A DNA stretch of 64,000 bases from Nothopassalora personata (GCA_033816765.1 CM066288.1:1-64000), one strand, 5' to 3'. Shown: positions 19,927-31,415, counted from the first letter of the stretch. Notes: generated by a model from the sequence alone, not told the origin. A program made the numbers and translations.

Positions 19927-22817
19927 GACGCTTTTAACAGTTCTTAAAGGGTCTTACACCTATTAGAGCTAACTAGGGTAGTAAACATAACACTTTTACC
20001 TTTACGGCTAGTAATAGTCCCCTCTTATAAACTATTATCGTAGTTACGGGTAGTGAGCCGTACCTTACGGGCCTACGGACGTCCTAGGATTGTTAGTAAG
20101 TTAGGATCCGAGGAGATAAACATGTCTACCTAGTAGTAAATCCTAAATACTTAAATATCTAAATTGCCTATAACACCTTTAAACTAGGCCCGCCCTCTAG
20201 CACCTCGAAAGGTAAGCTAAGCACTCGACATTACTAGTAACCTAAACCTATAAGCGTTCCTCTAGCCGATAATATTTACCTCGGAACCCTTATTAATTAG
20301 GCACCTAATCTAGTTCTTATTTATCCTAAACTCCGCTACTACCTAAGGACTAGGGACTATAGTAAAGTTGTTAAGGACACTAGAGAGCCCGATTTTCTTA
20401 ACGTCCTTATATAGCTTAGTAGTAGGGACCGCACCTTTAGAGTAAAGCATAGTTAAATATACTCCGATATACTAGGCCTAACTATCTTCGCGGAAGACCT
20501 CCTTATTATACTTAGGTTTATCCTTATAGGTAACTACTTGTCTAGTACGAACCTTAGGGTCCTTTCCTATAAGGCGTCGTACTATAGCGAGCTTCTCCTA
20601 AAGAGCGGGGGTGTTAGTAACGCGACCGAAGAGGGCAGCCTCAAACTAGCGACTATATCAAAACCAATCCTAGGCATTTACATTAGGAAAAGTCGTCTAG
20701 AGGATCTAATCAATCTAGTAGATAATACCCTCTTCCTTTATAACCGGGCTATTACTAGCTAAACTATATTGTCGGACGTAGTTATTAATCCTTATAGTCT
20801 TAGTATTCTATATACGCTTTCTTTATACGAAGGGGGCGTTTACGGGACCTATAGGCATATCCTTAGGCAGTCCTTTATTAGTATCGTTCCCTAGTTTATT
20901 TACTTAGGCATTATTTCCCCTTCCTAGGGTTACCCCGGATTTAGCTAATAATTGAGTTTCGCTTATTTAAGCACTAACTTCGTTAATTATTTCAACCTCC
21001 TACTAGTTAATCTTAGCTTACCGGATCTCCTATTCTAATTATAGGCGAACTTTCTTAGTAGCCTTAGCTCGGGCTCGTAGGTCCTAGGCTAAGGACCGGG
21101 TCCTTAGGTACGGATTCTTTAGAATGCCTACGGGTGCCTTCCCTTTTACTTTGTTAGACTATATAGGGTAGGTAGATACCTCGTTAAGCTCGCCTAAGTC
21201 GATCGCCTACTCCGCTTCACTTTCTCCGAATAAGACCTAATATGTCCTAGTAGTCTTCTCCGTTTAGCTAGACCGTACGTCCTAAGGGCTATACTCTATT
21301 AAATGCCTAAAGTTAGGAGGAGGCTTAGAATAGTTAGGAGGCGTAACCTTTATTACCCTAGTATAGTGCCTACCTATCTATTACTTACGTAGTACGGGAA
21401 TCTTATACTAGTTATTAAACTCGATCGGCCTATAATGTTCTTCGAGTAGAGGGAGCATATAGAGCAGTTTCGGTTTGCTATAGTCCCTCCGAAAGTTGAA
21501 TTTAGTAGGACGCGGATTGCCTTCTTTCCCTAGATACTACTAGTTGTTCGGGGCGATGTATACGTAGCCCCGGGATATTAAGGACCTTATCGCCCTACAA
21601 TTCCTAGCCTAGTACTTCGAACTACTATAGTTATAGCAATAACTATCTATCGCTTTAGACTGTTCGCGATTCTAGGACGGGGGACGCTACATTACGTAAA
21701 CCTACAGTTTAGTATCTAGGTCGTGCCTCTCCGGTTATATAGAGCGTTAATTCTCGCTCGGGTAGAAGGTACCCGCGTCCGCGACGCGACCGCGCTAGTA
21801 TATACGTATACTTATGTTAGCTACCTTCTAGATTAGGTTATTATTAACAATAGTTCTAGAGGTAGCCTTCTTAAGCGTATTAATCTTAGGCTTAAGGCGC
21901 GGCATTTACTTTATAACTAAGCGGTATAGCTAAGGTAAAGTAAGAGGGAAATCTATATATATAGCTTTCTATCCCTCCTTACTATCTACGATGCTAGTAG
22001 CTTTATCGAGGATCCTCTAAAAGTCCCTAAACTTCTTAGGTTACTTTAGGTAAAGCCCGTAAGCCTTGTAGACCGCTTTCGCAACTACCTCTAGTAATCC
22101 CTAAAGGAGGAGGCGACTCTAGGAGCTATTATCTAAATCCTTAGGTTTAATTAGGTCACTTAAGGCTATAAATAGGCGGATAAATTCCTTTATATCTTAT
22201 TCTTTAGGCCTCTTGCCTTACTACGCCCTAATAATCTCCTTAAGATATTCCCGACTCCCTAATATCGAGTAGGCGTTAAACCTTAAGAACTCTAATAAGA
22301 ACGCCCTCCTAAAACGTGCCTTATTAGTGAGCTACCTAGGCAGTCTTATAACTACGCGCCGGATAGTAGTCTCGCAATTGCGCTTAAACCTACCCTAGAA
22401 ATTGTCCTTCTTAATAGATGCCCGAGGCGGATACTAGTCTATTAGGTCGCTAAACCGCTCCTAGAACTTAGTAGCATTAGTGCTATTAAAGAACGGATTC
22501 TTAGCACCTCCTAGAGGTAGAAAGCGAGGGCTAGCGTTTTCTATTACTACTGCTAATCGTCTAAAGAGGGCAGTTATAGCATCTATTCTAATTGTGCTAT
22601 TCGTTCCTATACCTATACCTAATTTAGCAGCGCTAGTTCCGCTTCTCCCTTCCTTACTAGATTTAGGTGTTTCCCCTTCCTCCGATTCCTCTATCCCCTT
22701 ATAAGGGACAGAATCCCTGTAGACCCCCTCTATTTTTGTGGGGTTTATAGGCTGTTCGTAGCCTCTACCTATGTCGGTAAAGGTACTAAGTTTTTCTAGT
22801 AATGCAGCCGTATCTAT
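19905..22817 (-). pseudogene. Gag-protease of element B, RIP-degraded
   Basis: Aligns with gag of A across its full length. The start codon has become ATA (22815-22817) and TAG/TAA stops interrupt the frame. It ends at TAA (19907-19905), where A has TGA. Confidence 0.85.
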
Positions 22818-23003
22818 TGTTACGTAGTACTTGCTTTAGAATGTACTAATACTAGTTGTTACTTAACAGGACCTTATAACCGTGATTGTTACTAAATACC
22901 TTAGACCTTGAGTGTTTTCGACCTTAGTCGACCTTAACCGTGAACCTTGACCTTGAACCTTAACCTTAACCCTTAACCTTAAACCTTAACCTTGAGTAAT
23001 AAC

Positions 23004-23199
23004 TGTTAAGGGGATGTCGCAATGTATAGCACGCCCACGACCTGCCAGTCGTAGATGAACTAATTCTTGCCTTTTGTTCAAGACGCATCGCGCGTCGCAA
23101 GGTGTACTCATGCGTGTCACGTGCGGCTTGGCAGCCGGTCCCGACCGCATGTCACATGCAAGGCCACATGTAGGGGTTAGCCACTGGGCTGCCCCTTAC
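23004..23199. mobile_element. Un-RIPped 196-bp foldback (MITE-like) insertion in the leader of element B
   Basis: Absent at the matching place in element A. Flanked by AATAAC on both sides (22998-23003 and 23200-23205), with inverted ends GTTAAGGGG and CCCCTTAC. It is rich in CpA and TpG while everything around it is RIP-mutated. It has no coding potential beyond chance. Either it inserted after RIP, or it escaped because it had no paired copy during RIP. Confidence 0.7.
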
Positions 23200-23275
23200 A
23201 ATAACCTTAACCGTAAACCTTGGACCTTAAACCGTGATTTTAACCTTATAAACTGGATGCTAATACGCCACCGGG

Positions 23276-23701
23276 TGTACACTTAATACCCCCCCTCATT
23301 GACTACTAAAATAATGTCTACTAACCACCCTATGTAGGCCTGTCTAAGTTGTGGTGGTGTGGAGCGGCGCTTATGTAAGTAGAGGTATTTGCCGGTCCCG
23401 GGACCGTGAAATCAGGTCACGTGACGAGTAGCGCAGTAGCCGGATAAAACAAGAGGATTGGCGGACCTAAACCCCTATACCCTCTACTTAAGAGGTATGA
23501 ATTGAATTGTTACCTTAATGCTACGCTTACAATGCTTAACTGCGCAGTATATATCTTAACAGCTATACTAGTCCCGTTAGCTCACCTAAATGTCCAATTA
23601 AACCTAAATGAAATAGGGGTAAGTTAGACCTAAGGAACCCTCCCTCTAAACCTAAGGTTAACATAACTAAACCTAAGGTTAACACAACCAATTAGTCGTT
23701 A
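23276..23701 (-). repeat. 5' LTR of element B
   Basis: Aligns with 9216-9627 of A, including the palindrome (23387-23412) and GTCACGTGAC box. The outer end GTCGTCA has become GTCGTTA by RIP. Confidence 0.8.
23387..23412. repeat. 26-bp imperfect palindrome in the LTR of element B
   Basis: Counterpart of 9328-9353. Followed after 4 bp by an unmutated TCACGTGA. Confidence 0.85.
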
Positions 23702-26700
23702 ATACTACAAAGTTAAGAAGGAATCTCGACACGGTTACGGAAGCCTTTACTAGCGATTCTATTACTAGGACTCGTATTAAACCTACTACGACGCTAAGTT
23801 AGGCGTAGGGTACTAGCTACGACAACTAGTAGGAACCTTAAGAGCTTAGTACGGATAAAACAAGCTCTAAGAAGTAGACATCGACGAATCTTACTTCGAT
23901 AACGATAATAAAGAAAACTAGGATCTAGAATAGAACGGACGCTAGTTACTAGTACTAGAACAACAAATAAACGAACTAGATACTATCGAAGAAGATTACG
24001 TACCGGAGGAGTTAAGCGAGGACTTATCCGAAGAAGAAGAGAGCAACACTAACGACGAAAACGAAGTATACACATTTACGGTAGATGCGCTAAAGAAACT
24101 CTATAAGTTAATTATCTACCTCTAACGAAGGCACGAAGAATTCCTACTAAAGTTCTTAGGGAAACGATACCTAAACCCTAACGAATTCGACAAGACACTC
24201 GATATAATAAGGGGCATAGTATAGGGCTACCCAACCATAAACAATACTAGGAACTTAGCTAAAGCGGTTATCGAACGACTACCTATAGGAAGCCAAATAA
24301 CGGATACCGGATACCTAACACCGGCAGGAACTTTCGTCTTAAACGAACTACGAATAGCGGTATAGCATATACGGGCTCTCTACTTAGAATCGTAGAAGAT
24401 CTAGGAACGTAATAGACTATAAGTATAGATATAGGGCAACGGTCTACAGGTTCTAGCCGAAGCCTCTAGGTACGAAGCATAGCGAACTATATACTATTCG
24501 GGAAAAGGATTAGCTCCCTAGGAATAAGCGACCGAAGGGAGTTATATAATACTTAGGCTCACGCATCGACATTAAACACAGTTTTCTAGATATAAGCAAT
24601 CGTTAACGGACACAAGACTAGTATTATAATCAACTTAGGAGTAGCGGGGAATTTTATCTCCGAGTCTTTTATAAGAAGAAACGGGTTAGCTACCCTAAAG
24701 AAGAAATAGGGTTACGAGTTAATCGCGGTAAACGGATTATCGTTACCTAGCGTAGAATAGGAGACGATACTATTGCTACTAGCTATCTAATAGCACTACG
24801 AGAATATTACCTTAGATGTCACTAATATAGCTAGTTATAACATAGTATTAGGTATGCCTTAGTTAAGAAAGCATAATCTAGTAATCAACTAGAGAAGAGG
24901 AGTACTTACATTTAGGGAATGCGACTACGTTATCCATATTTAGCCTACGCATCGACAGCGGACGATAGTAGATAAGGTAAAGAAACAGCTTAACGTATTC
25001 GAGCTTACGCCGACTAGAAGGATAGAAGAACTACCTTCGACCGGGATAGACACTAGCGAGGGGCCGCCGGGTTACGAAGTTACTAGAAGTAATAGAAGTA
25101 ACGTACTATCGAAGAATACTAATATCTTAGAGTTAAGTATTCCTAAGGAATATCGTAAGTAGTCGCGACTCTTTAAAGAGGAGAGAGGCAAAGCCGCCTT
25201 ACCTAAGCACCGCCTATAGGATTATAAGATTAACATTTAGCTAGGGAAAGAGCCTCTATAGGGACCCCTATATTAAATGTCTAAGAAAGAGCTATAGACC
25301 CTACGAGAATGGCTAAAGGAGAAGCTAGCTAAAGGATAGATAAGAAGATCCACCTTAAGTGTAGGAACTCTATATATGTTCGTTCTAAAAGCAAACGGGA
25401 AGTTACGACTCGTATAAGACTATAGGAAGTTAAACGAGATCACGATTAAGAACCGATACCCGCTACCTAACACCGAAGAAGTATAAGATAGATTAACCGG
25501 ATCGGACTAGTACACGAAGATTGACCTACGAGATGCCTTCTACGCTATACGGATAGTAGAAGGAGAAGAATAGAAAACCGCTTTTAGAATAAGATACGGA
25601 CTCTATAAATTCTTAGTTATACTAATAGAATTAACTAACGCACCCGCATCCTATTAGGACCTTATTAACGAAACACTTAGAGACCTACTCGACGTATATG
25701 TTATCGCTTATATAGACGATATATTAGTCTACACGAAAGGATCCCTTTAGAATTATATAAAACAAGTCTAGGACGTATTCGAACAACTTACACGTTTAGG
25801 ATTTAAGATAGCACCCGAGAAATGCGAATTCTATAAGAAAGAAGTTAAATTCTTAGGCTTTATTATTAGTACTATAGGGATAACGATCGACCCTACGAAG
25901 ACACAGTTAATTAGAGAATAGCTAGAGCTAAAAACAGTTAAGGACGTACAATCATTCCTTAGACTAGCGAACTATAACCGGAAATTTATTAAGGACTACG
26001 TAAGGACAGTAGCACTAATAACGATGCTTACAAGAAAAGACGTTACCTAGAAATAGGGAAAGGAATAGATTAAAGCGTTTAAGAAACTTAAGGAACAATG
26101 CGCTTTAGCCCCTACGCTTCGATTATTCGATAGTAGTAAGGAAGTCTATATCGAGACCGATGCGTCTAATATAGCAATAGGCGCGTGTCTAACATAGACA
26201 CACGATAGGTAGAGACACCTAGTAGCCTATTACTCCCGGAAAATAACTATAGCGGAACAGAACTACGACATCTATAATAAAGAGCTTCTAGCTATTGTTA
26301 CTACTATATAACATTAGAGAGTATATGTCGAGGGCCTACTAAAGTTAACGATTCTTTCTAACTATAAGAATCTTACGTACTTTACGACGACGAAAGAACT
26401 TACCCGAAGGTAAGCCCGCTAGTCGGAGCTACTAGAACAATATAAGTTCGAAATTAAATATACTCTAGGACGAGAGAATAGCCGCGCTAACGCGCTAAGC
26501 CGAAGAAGCGACTATATAGAAGGAAAAGAACTAGTGTAACATAAAGTACTAAAGACGAACCCCGACGGAAGTCTTAGTACTAACATAAGAGAATTTAATA
26601 ACATCGTACGAATATTAGGCGATAGGGACGAACAATTCCCTATATCGTAAGGAAAATACTAGGTACTAAAGGATCAAGAAGAAGAATGCATACGATAACA

Positions 26701-27960
26701 TTATAACGGACTAACATATAGACACCCTAGAACTTCGAAAACAATAGACCTAATATAGCGCAGTTTCTCATTCCTATAGATAAGACTTAAGGTGTTACGC
26801 TACATTAAGCAATACGCGCACTACTAACGAAACAAGGCTACGAGACATGTAAAATACGGTCACCTACAGTTTAGGACACTACTAATAAAACCATAGAACG
26901 AAGTCATAATAGACTTTATTACGAAACTCCTACCGTTAAGAGACTAAGTTACGAAACAACTATACGACATAATACTAGTTATAGTTAATAGACTTATAAA
27001 ATACGCATACTTTATTCCTACATCGGAAACATACAATGTAGAGTAGCTCGGATACCTCGTACTAGATAGACTTATCCGATACTACGGATTCCCCTAAGCG
27101 TTTATAACGGATAGAGACAAGCTATTTACATTAAATTACTAGAAGACGCTTATAGGAACGATCGGAATTAAATATAAGCTATTAACGGCATATTATCCGG
27201 AAATAGACGGATAAACTGAAAGGATAAATTAAACGCTAGAACAATACCTACGATACTACATTAATTATGCATAAGACAACTAGGTTTTATTACTGCCAAT
27301 AGCGCAGATTGCACTAAACAACCATAAATCGGAGACAACTTTAACGATACTATTCTATACGAACTTTAGTAAAGATCCTAACCTATTTAGAATACCTAGA
27401 TCTTACCTACAAGCCGAAAGAGCAATCGTAATGACGGATACTCTTAAGGAAGTGCATAAAGAAACACGTAAGGCAATCGAAGATGTATAACAAAAACTGT
27501 CTTAACAACGGTAGGACATAAGAAAAATAGCACCTCTACTAAAAGAGGGGGATAAGGTCTATCTCCTTATAAAAAACTTAAGAACAAGAAGATAGACTAA
27601 GAAACTAGATTACGTAAAGGTCGGACCATTTTTTATCGATAAAGTTATAGGAATAGTTAACTACCGCCTACGACTACTACCTAACGCGAAAATCCACCTG
27701 GTCTTCTACATTTCTAAGTTAGAACCCGTAGACGCCGAAACACCCTACTAGGAGAGCTTCTATTTCGAACTAGAAGTAGAAAACGAATTCGAAGTCGAAA
27801 AGATCCTAGATAAGAGAGGTTAGCGATACCTTGTTAAATAGAGAGGATACGATAATTTAGAAAATACCTAGGAACTAAAAGAAAATCTACACAACTATTA
27901 GCAAAAAATCTAGGAATACTACAAAACTAAAAAACGGCCAGCCGACTAAGCTACCGATTA
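23702..27960 (+). pseudogene. Gag-pol relic of element C with chromodomain
   Basis: Readable through RIP stops. A Glu/Asp-rich gag part lies near 24000-24070 and a protease near 24630-24860 (AGNFISESF, then IVLGMP). The RT catalytic box YIDDILVY is near 25715 and RNase H near 26155 (ETDASNIAIGA). Integrase shows TDRDKLFT near 27110 and the YYPEIDG/TERIN region near 27195. A C-terminal chromodomain spans ~27765-27890, with EVEKILDKRG, RYLVK and RGYDN. This is the canonical chromovirus order. Stops are TAG/TAA of RIP type, so the protein cannot be made. Confidence 0.85.
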
Positions 27961-27979
27961 GCGACTAGTCGGCCGGGAA

Positions 27980-28053
27980 TAGCTAAGGTAGGAATCGAAT
28001 CTACGACCTTAAGAGTATAGACAGCTTACGCTCTACTACTAAGCTACCTAGCC
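27980..28053 (-). tRNA. tRNA-like relic, RIP-altered, antisense within element C
   Basis: On the minus strand, 74 nt start GGCTAGG, pass a D-arm-like GCTTAGTAGTAGAGC and end in a T-arm (GTAGA-TTCGATT-CCTAC) and CTTAGCTA. Undoing G-to-A/C-to-T changes would restore tRNA A- and B-box form. The acceptor arm pairs with G.U. The variable loop is AGGTC. The anticodon arm is abnormal: a 4-bp stem (TAAG/CTTA) closes an 11-nt loop, two more than usual. It is therefore a tRNA pseudogene or the head of a SINE, not a working tRNA. A Lys-type CTCTTAA string is present but not in a normal loop. Confidence 0.5.
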
Positions 28054-28148
28054 AATTAATAAAATAGGGACACAACTTATAAATAAATACCCTAATAAGT
28101 TTCTACCTCTAGGGACTCGCCCTAGGGCTCCGCCCTAGAAAGCGCCGC

Positions 28149-28565
28149 CTAGTCATTTACGGGCATCTCTAGGATATCCGAGAAAGAAACTAGCGAAGGC
28201 GACACCTCTACCCCCGACGCCCGCTTAAGAGACGCTAGCTCCTTACGCGCCTCTTCCTCCTCGAGCTCCTCTAACTCCTTAGCGACGGCATCGTCGGTGC
28301 GACGCTTAGCTAATCGTAGCTATTTCCGAAGACGGATCTTACGTATCTTTAGCCGCACCTCCTCCTCTTTAATCCTCTTAAGCTCTAGCTTAAGCTTATC
28401 GCGCAAATCGCGAAGACGTTCCTACTCCGGACGAGAAAGACGTATATCGCAATCCTTATAGCCTTTTCGAATATAGGCCGAACACTTTCTAGACCGAGAA
28501 CCTACGATACACTTTACTACTACGCCCGAGGATCGAGACTTCTAACAATTCGTGCATAGAGCCAT
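28149..28565 (-). pseudogene. Antisense Cys-rich coiled-coil ORF relic of element C
   Basis: A 139-codon frame on the strand opposite to pol, between pol and the 3' LTR, starting at ATG 28565. The N-terminal part has cysteines (CTNC near the start, KCIVG, SRKCSAYIRKGYKDCD); the rest is a long Glu/Lys/Arg-rich coiled coil (LRDLRDKLKLELKRIKEEE). Only three in-frame TAG codons interrupt it, all explainable as RIP of TGG or CAG. A homologous frame lies in the same place in element D. I recall similar Cys-plus-coiled-coil ORFs as abundant hypothetical proteins in fungal genomes, but cannot search. Confidence 0.6.
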
Positions 28566-28704
28566 TTTGATACTAGAAACTTTAGTATCCTAAGCAAGTC
28601 GTTAACAGCGTTTATAGGAGGAAGAAGACATAGTTAACTATTACTATAAGAAATGATAACGGCTTAAGAAGCTTCGGGACGAAGCTAGGCTAAGAAGGGG
28701 ATAG

Positions 28705-29064
28705 TGTTACGGAATGATTCCTAGGGACCCTAGAATTATAACGATAAGACGAACACGTAACTTATCCTACCTAAGCGCTTAGACATAGAGCGATTAGACT
28801 GCTTATGCTTAGACTAATTAGACTGCTTATGCTTAGAATAATTAGACTAATTACCGAGATCTACGAATCCCTTTTATATTTAGGAACGCTAGAAACCCTT
28901 ATAGTTCTAATGCGTTTAACTTATGTTACTATCTTACTAATTAGAATACAACTCTTATTCCAATTATTCATCTTCGCTTAGCTTACTTCAGCCTCTCTAA
29001 AGAATACCGCCACGTGACTTGACTTATCTCTCCTTTGAGACTAGCCCTAGAACGAGACATAACA
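28705..29064 (+). repeat. 3' LTR of element C
   Basis: Begins TGTTACGG after a purine-rich tract (AAGAAGGGGATAG) and is placed to end at ATAACA. A 24-bp direct repeat lies at 28793-28816 and 28817-28840. The right end is inferred from the CA terminus and is not confirmed by a second LTR. Confidence 0.65.
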
Positions 29065-29451
29065 AAGTAGTAGTACCCTTAAGGTGCTTATATAAGTCTT
29101 CTTTTAATAAGAAGCCCTTAATCCCTATAATTTAGGTGCCTAATCTTATTTCCTAAAGACAAGTAATCACCACACTCAATCAGGTTATGTCACCCTCAAA
29201 ACCTGCTATCCATGCATCATCCTAGCGCTTTACACTGACTCTGCAGGGGATAGTCAGATTAAGTTTCGCGCGGGCCCGCTCCCACGCTTCACACCTCCCC
29301 GCAAAGGACGTTACCGACATGGACTGCATCAGACCGAGGATACACTTTATCCATCGACATGAATATATGCGTAGGCCGTATATCACTGCTGTAAGTACCG
29401 TATCATCTTCATCTGTCCATTTCCCACTGCAGTCACCCACCCTGTCCCACA

Positions 29452-30780
29452 ATGAACTCCGACTTCACCACACCAGAGCTGCTCGACTACATCTCGAGGA
29501 TCGACGCGTTCATCGACGACGAGATCAAGCCGTTGCAGGCACAAGACGATAACGAGCGATTCTTCGATCACCGACGCGAGCATTCGAGGACAGATTGGGA
29601 CAAGGGTGGGCTGCCTCGCGATGAGTGGGAAGATCTGTTAAGGGAAGCCACCCGGAGAGCAGACAAGGCAGGCTTCTATCGATTCAGTTTGCCCAAAGAG
29701 TATGGGGGTCAGAACGAGCAGAGCGGGAGGGGTGCAAATCTGTGGATGGCCGTGATCAGAGAACACCTAGCAGCCAAAGGACTCGGCCTCTTCAACGATC
29801 TGCAGAATGAGCACTCCGTATGTGGGAACTTCCCCGACATCATCATGGTCCAACACTTCGGCAACGCACAGCAAAAGAACGAGCTCATTCATGGCCGCCT
29901 CGCCGGCAACGTCCGCATCACCTTCGGCCTCACGGAACCGGAGCACGGCAGCGACGCGACCCACATGTCGACCAAAGCGACCAAGCAGCCCGACGGAAGC
30001 TACCTCATCAACGGCGCCAAAATGTGGCAGACAGGCATGCACAAAGCCACCAACTGCTTCATCTTCGCCCGGACCAGCGGCCCCAACGGCGCAGCGCGAG
30101 GCATAACGTGCTTCAACGTGCCCGCCTCCAGCCCAGGCCTCAAAGTCGAATCCTACGAATGGACCCTCAACATGCCCACCGACCACGCCACAGTCTCCCT
30201 GACCAACGTCCGCGCGCCCGCTTCGTCCATCATCGGCGCCCTCGACCAAGGCCTCGCCATAGCCCAAGCCTTCGTGCACGAGAACCGCATCCGCCAAGCC
30301 GCCTCCTCCCTCGGCGCGGCCGTCTACTGCGTCCAACAAGCCGTAGCATACGCCCGTCGGCGCCGCCCCTTCGGCCAACCCCTCGCCTCCAACCAAGCGA
30401 TTCAATTCCCCCTCGTCGAGCTCGCGACCCAATGCGAGATGCTCCGGCTCCTCATCCGCAAGACAGCCCACGACATGGACACCATGCCGCACCGCGACGT
30501 CGAGCAGAAGCTCAGTGATAAAGTCAGCATGTGCAACTACTGGGCGAACCGACTCTGTACGCAAGCCGCGGACCGCGCGATTCAGACGTTTGGCGGCTGG
30601 GGGTACAGTAGGCATTATCCGTTTGAGCACATTTGGCGGCATCATAGGCGGTATAGGATTACGGAGGGCAGTGAGGAGATTCAGATGAGGAAGGTGGCGG
30701 GCTATCTTTTTGGCTTTACGGGGCCGGAGAAGAGGAAGGATGCCGAAGATGTTGAAGTCACGGGGAACTCGAAGTTGTAG
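29452..30780 (+). CDS. Acyl-CoA dehydrogenase family protein
   Basis: An intronless frame of 442 residues, with ATG in a CCCACAATG context. The acyl-CoA dehydrogenase fold is clear: an N-terminal helical part, the FAD/substrate-binding middle domain with FGLTEPEHGSDATHMST and NGAKMWQTG, and a C-terminal helical domain with FGGWGYSRHYPFEHIWR. The catalytic base is probably the first Glu of ITEGSEEIQ, at the place of the usual YEGT glutamate. It should oxidise an acyl-CoA to the enoyl-CoA using FAD, passing electrons to ETF. The subfamily looks like the ACAD10/11-type dehydrogenases of fungi; substrate length cannot be read from sequence. No clear mitochondrial presequence or PTS1. It is the first host gene after the retrotransposon nest. 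Confidence 0.9.
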   Translation: MNSDFTTPELLDYISRIDAFIDDEIKPLQAQDDNERFFDHRREHSRTDWDKGGLPRDEWEDLLREATRRADKAGFYRFSLPKEYGGQNEQSGRGANLWMAVIREHLAAKGLGLFNDLQNEHSVCGNFPDIIMVQHFGNAQQKNELIHGRLAGNVRITFGLTEPEHGSDATHMSTKATKQPDGSYLINGAKMWQTGMHKATNCFIFARTSGPNGAARGITCFNVPASSPGLKVESYEWTLNMPTDHATVSLTNVRAPASSIIGALDQGLAIAQAFVHENRIRQAASSLGAAVYCVQQAVAYARRRRPFGQPLASNQAIQFPLVELATQCEMLRLLIRKTAHDMDTMPHRDVEQKLSDKVSMCNYWANRLCTQAADRAIQTFGGWGYSRHYPFEHIWRHHRRYRITEGSEEIQMRKVAGYLFGFTGPEKRKDAEDVEVTGNSKL

Positions 30781-30977
30781 TAGGATATGGGAATCATGGA
30801 TTTCATTGTCGCGTCATCATGGTGCTCGTGTCGCTTCGGCTGTTGTTATCTCCTGACTCCGGGTCTGGAGACCGCTGGCGTTGTGTCGTGTGTCGTGTCG
30901 TCATGTATTGCCCCGTGCGCAACGCGCGCTCTCTCCATTGTCTCAGCACTTGATTCAATGGTATAAGGGACCAGCGC

Positions 30978-31415
30978 CTAGCGTGGCACGTACTGTGAGC
31001 AGCCGAAGTAGTGGGCGCTCAAAGGTTCGTGACACTCTGGACACGCGCCAGGCTGCTGGTGCCCCTCTGGGAAGTCGAACAGGGCCTGAACCGCCGAGCT
31101 CCTCTCCCAGATCCGTGGGTCATTCACATCCGGTGGCGCTGCGCGGGGCGCATTCATGATCTCCGTGAATTTCGCGGATGGATCGGCTGTCACATGCTGC
31201 TGGGCGCCTCGTGGCAGTACCGGAACTGCGACCTTCTGTGGTACTGGTGGTGACTTCACCTTCCGAGCCCGTCCATCGCCCTTCTTCTTCTTATTCTTCT
31301 TCTTCTTCTCCAGCGCCGCTTCCTTCCTCTCATTCCTCTCCTTCTCCACCAAGCAGCCCTTCACACCTCCAGGGCACTTCTTCTTGCTCGCGTTGCAAGC
31401 GGTACAGCCAGGCAT
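30978..31415 (-). CDS. Small Cys-rich, Lys-rich hypothetical protein
   Basis: 145 residues starting MPGCTACNASKKKC. The N-terminal cysteines have CX2CX6CX6C spacing, like half of a Zn2Cys6 cluster. A strongly basic stretch follows (EKKKKNKKKKGDGRARK), and a second Cys/His group (CPECHEPLSAHYFGC) lies near the end. This suggests a small zinc-binding, possibly nuclear or nucleolar protein. It is convergent with the acyl-CoA dehydrogenase gene, 197 bp away. No family is recognised. Coding is supported by the clean frame and clustered cysteines. Confidence 0.5.
   Translation of the reverse strand: MPGCTACNASKKKCPGGVKGCLVEKERNERKEAALEKKKKNKKKKGDGRARKVKSPPVPQKVAVPVLPRGAQQHVTADPSAKFTEIMNAPRAAPPDVNDPRIWERSSAVQALFDFPEGHQQPGACPECHEPLSAHYFGCSQYVPR

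Larger units (their letters stand above)
13667..19959 (-). pseudogene. Pol of element B, RIP-degraded and split by element D
   Basis: The 3' part is 13667-13835 and the 5' part 16283-19959, with element D and a 5-bp target duplication between. Amino-acid fragments match pol of A, for example MPKGQGPFDRKYLTKKF at 19344. Many TAG/TAA stops make it non-functional. The frame enters downstream of a preserved frameshift signal at 19885-19926. Confidence 0.85.
9628..23701 (-). mobile_element. Element B: RIP-degraded copy of the element A family
   Basis: It aligns along its length with element A: 5' LTR 23276-23701, leader, gag 22817-19905, pol 19959-13667, spacer, ORF3 13064-10149 and 3' flank to 9628. 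Element D is inserted in pol and a short foldback element in the leader. B is interrupted on the left by A; its 3' LTR should lie beyond A, outside the window. Its right LTR ends at 23701 against element C, so B inserted into C. Confidence 0.88.
23702..29064 (+). mobile_element. Element C: RIP-degraded chromodomain Ty3 retrotransposon, 5' part missing
   Basis: Plus-strand relic of gag, protease, RT, RNase H, integrase and chromodomain, followed by a tRNA-like segment, an antisense ORF relic and a 3' LTR. The 5' LTR and first part of gag are expected left of the window, because B is inserted in its gag. The chromodomain places it among chromoviruses, the common Ty3 group of fungi. Confidence 0.85.
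9628..29150. other. RIP-mutated block of nested retrotransposons
   Basis: From 9628 to about 29150 CpA and TpG are almost absent and TpA is in large excess on both strands, with TAG/TAA stops replacing Trp and Gln codons. Line-by-line comparison of copy B with copy A shows the changes are CA to TA and TG to TA, the RIP signature of ascomycetes. The left border is sharp at the LTR end of A. The right border fades between the LTR of C and unmutated sequence near 29150. Confidence 0.9.

Noticed and set aside
27980..28053. Functional tRNA-Lys gene
   Set aside because: The CTCTTAA string is not in a proper seven-base loop, the anticodon arm is too long and both promoter boxes are RIP-altered.
29767..30645. 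Long antisense frame (292 codons) inside the acyl-CoA dehydrogenase gene
   Set aside because: It is the mirror of a GC-rich coding frame; the sense strand carries all the family motifs and the antisense product is low-complexity Gly/Val/Glu.
31260..31330. Low-complexity plus-strand protein rich in Phe/Ser
   Set aside because: It is the complement of the poly-Lys codons of the Cys-rich protein gene.
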